7,204 nucleotides of DNA, from assembly GCA_030613165.1 (NCBI GenBank), contig JAUWMN010000078.1, forward strand, positions 1-7,204. Direction: 5' to 3'. This stretch comes from Desulfobacterales bacterium. Its GTDB lineage: Bacteria > Desulfobacterota > Desulfobacteria > Desulfobacterales > C00003106. This document shows positions 6,181 to 7,204 of the stretch, one piece after another (position 1 is the stretch's first letter; each line of letters begins with the position of its first letter). The notes below the pieces were generated by a model. That model saw only the letters and a program-made list of their open reading frames with translations, ran no database searches and was not told the DNA's origin. Made by a program: the position numbers and the translations under genes.

Positions 6181-6215
6181 AACTCGCAACTCGTAACTCG
6201 TAACTCGCAACCCGT
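6181..6215 (-). repeat. heptamer tandem repeat, five units, abutting the large-subunit stop codon
   Basis: On the plus strand the units are AACTCGC, AACTCGT, AACTCGT, AACTCGC and AACCCGT (6181-6187 through 6209-6215), a perfect 7-bp period. On the minus strand this is ACGGGTT GCGAGTT ACGAGTT ACGAGTT GCGAGTT, and it begins within the TAA stop of the hydrogenase large subunit (6215-6217). The units resemble those at 6073-6096 in inverse orientation and the core of the 118-247 element. Confidence 0.85.
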
Positions 6216-7204
6216 TAATGGACCGCACACGCTATACACGGATCAAACGACCGCACCACCCGTGTCGCTTCTATTGGATTCTTGCTATCCGCGATCGGAA
6301 TTCCTGCGAGCGCCTGCTCAACGGACCCTGGATTCCCATTGTCATCTCGTGGGGAACAGTTCCACGTGGTCGGAACCACGCATTGATAACTCCCTATTTT
6401 ATAATCATTAATCTCAAGCCAATGGCCCAATGCGCCACGGGGGGCCTCGGTCAATCCCACGCCCCGACCTGTTTCAGGAATATTAAAGTCATGAAATGTC
6501 GGTTCTCCCGGGATTAACTGTTCCACCCATTCGGCACACCGGTCTGCCACCACCTTACATTCAATAACTCTTGCGGCATGTCGTCCCAGCACTGAAACCA
6601 GATCTTCAGGTTTTCTTCTTAACTTGGCAAGAAGACCATTGACTAAATTTTTAACTGCTTGATTATCACCTTTGAGATACGCGACCATGATGCGTGCCAA
6701 CGGACCTACTTCCATGACGGTTCCGTTGTAACGCGGCGCTTTAAGCCATGAATAGGCCCCACTTTTATGTGGTTCAGGCACTGTTTGACCTTGAGTCGGG
6801 TGGAGCCCGGAGGATGATGAATAAAATGAATACCTGACATCTTCTGTAATCCTTGTTGCGTCAAAGGCTGTGAGCTTCCCTCTGATGACTACTCCGGAAG
6901 GTAAGAGATTTGTAAAATTATTTTCAGATTCCGGAAAGACCCCGTAAGCCAAGAAGTTGCCGCACCCCTTGCCTATCTTAAAATATTCCGGAAAGGCCGC
7001 TGCCACCTCCGCCACGTCCGGGAGATACGATTTGTCAATAAAGGTTTGCAGCTTACTGATCATAGACTTATAAGCGGCTATCTTGACGGCAGTCACCTTT
7101 TCGGTTACCCCACCAGGTATTAAGGTGGCGGCATGGGGGAGCTTCCCGCCAAAGACCGCTCCCAGCTTATGTGCGAGTGCCCGCATGTCCAGGGCGTCAA
7201 GATA
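6215..7204 (-). CDS. [NiFe] hydrogenase large subunit, C-terminal 329 residues (5' truncated by window edge), no C-terminal extension
   Basis: This is the catalytic subunit holding the NiFe(CN)2CO centre for H2 oxidation or evolution. The frame is open to the window edge (first codons Tyr-Leu-Asp), so the N-terminal RxCGxC nickel ligands lie outside. Visible conserved segments include GGKLPHAATLIPGGVTE (residues 20-36) and CGNFLAYGVFPE. WLKAPRYNGTVMEVGPLAR is the region around the active site, and the segment HDFNIPETGRGVGLTEAPRG is also present. The C-terminal nickel motif is DPCIACAVH, with Cys323 and Cys326 and final residue His329. The TAA stop follows that His at once. The usual ~15-residue extension, removed by a HyaD/HynC-type protease, is absent. 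A repeat array starts at the stop. The ATG at 7186 is internal to the conserved domain and is not the start. Group 1 assignment rests on these motifs and on the Tat-bearing small subunit next door. Confidence 0.94.
   Translation of the reverse strand, partial: YLDALDMRALAHKLGAVFGGKLPHAATLIPGGVTEKVTAVKIAAYKSMISKLQTFIDKSYLPDVAEVAAAFPEYFKIGKGCGNFLAYGVFPESENNFTNLLPSGVVIRGKLTAFDATRITEDVRYSFYSSSSGLHPTQGQTVPEPHKSGAYSWLKAPRYNGTVMEVGPLARIMVAYLKGDNQAVKNLVNGLLAKLRRKPEDLVSVLGRHAARVIECKVVADRCAEWVEQLIPGEPTFHDFNIPETGRGVGLTEAPRGALGHWLEINDYKIGSYQCVVPTTWNCSPRDDNGNPGSVEQALAGIPIADSKNPIEATRVVRSFDPCIACAVH

Larger units (their letters stand above)
6001..6214. other. 214-bp non-coding spacer between the hydrogenase subunit genes, a mosaic of repeats
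   Basis: No credible ORF lies here. From left to right on the plus strand it holds several parts. First come the small-subunit Shine-Dalgarno (6010-6015) and two small dyads (6022-6048). Next are a CACAGAT-type fragment (6055-6073) and a heptamer array (6073-6096). Then comes an ~84-bp AT-rich segment with a CTCTTCTGTCTCTGCG stretch (6102-6117). Last is an inverted heptamer array (6181-6215) touching the large-subunit stop. A spacer this long and repetitive between hydrogenase structural subunits is unusual; subunit genes are normally nearly contiguous. A TATAAT (6154-6159, minus strand) occurs, but no good -35 is paired with it. Confidence 0.7.

Noticed and set aside
6181..6215. CRISPR-like array
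   Set aside because: The units are 7 bp, tandem and without spacers, which is a simple tandem repeat and not a CRISPR array.
6218..6517. Plus-strand 99-residue ORF opposite the hydrogenase large subunit
   Set aside because: It is antisense to the conserved C-terminal domain with the nickel motif; no independent support.
7184..7186. ATG as the start of the hydrogenase large subunit
   Set aside because: The frame is open to the window edge and the upstream residues continue the conserved domain. A full large subunit is normally above 450 residues with an N-terminal RxCGxC, so this Met is internal.

Overview
The window is bacterial chromosomal DNA with two oppositely oriented blocks that meet tail to tail near position 3420-3456. 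The left block (1-3422, plus strand) is the classic alpha-operon stretch in canonical order: the 3' end of infA (IF-1), then rpmJ (L36), rpsM (S13), rpsK (S11), rpsD (S4), rpoA (RNA polymerase alpha) and rplQ (L17). Every protein is full length and carries its family signatures. L36 and S4 are the zinc-binding (cysteine-containing) forms, and both rpsM and rpsD start with TTG behind strong Shine-Dalgarno sequences.

The right block (3454-7204, minus strand, read right to left) holds the C-terminal ~330 residues of a [NiFe] hydrogenase large subunit, then a complete [NiFe] hydrogenase small subunit with a twin-arginine signal, then a methyl-accepting chemotaxis protein (MCP) whose sensor region carries a c-type haem motif (CIRCH). 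The MCP start codon lies 3 nt after the small-subunit stop, and its Shine-Dalgarno sits inside the end of the small-subunit gene, so these two genes are very probably translationally coupled. The likely picture is a periplasmic H2-oxidising enzyme made together with a redox- or haem-sensing taxis receptor. The order large-then-small is the reverse of the usual group 1 order.

The two intergenic spaces longer than 150 bp are filled with degenerate repeat DNA of the same type. Between infA and rpmJ there is a ~130 bp MITE-like element with ~31 bp imperfect terminal inverted repeats built on GGACACAGAT...CACAGAT, with a heptamer-type core (GAGTTAC GGGTTGC). Between the hydrogenase genes (6001-6214) there is a CACAGAT fragment plus two oppositely oriented arrays of a 7-bp unit (consensus GRGTTRC). 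The larger array directly abuts the stop codon of the large subunit. That stop falls immediately after the DPCIACAVH active-site motif, so the protein has no C-terminal maturation extension.

The organism is a Gram-negative (periplasmic, Tat-exporting, cytochrome c-making), motile or chemotactic, probably anaerobic or microaerobic bacterium. GC content looks moderate. RpoA and the repeat families (CACAGAT repeats, ACGGGTTACGAGTT arrays) would suit an anammox-type planctomycete (Brocadiales) or a Desulfobacterota/Nitrospirota-like lineage. This taxonomic guess is from memory of such genomes and is not established by the window. No tRNA, rRNA, CRISPR, transposase gene or phage gene was seen.
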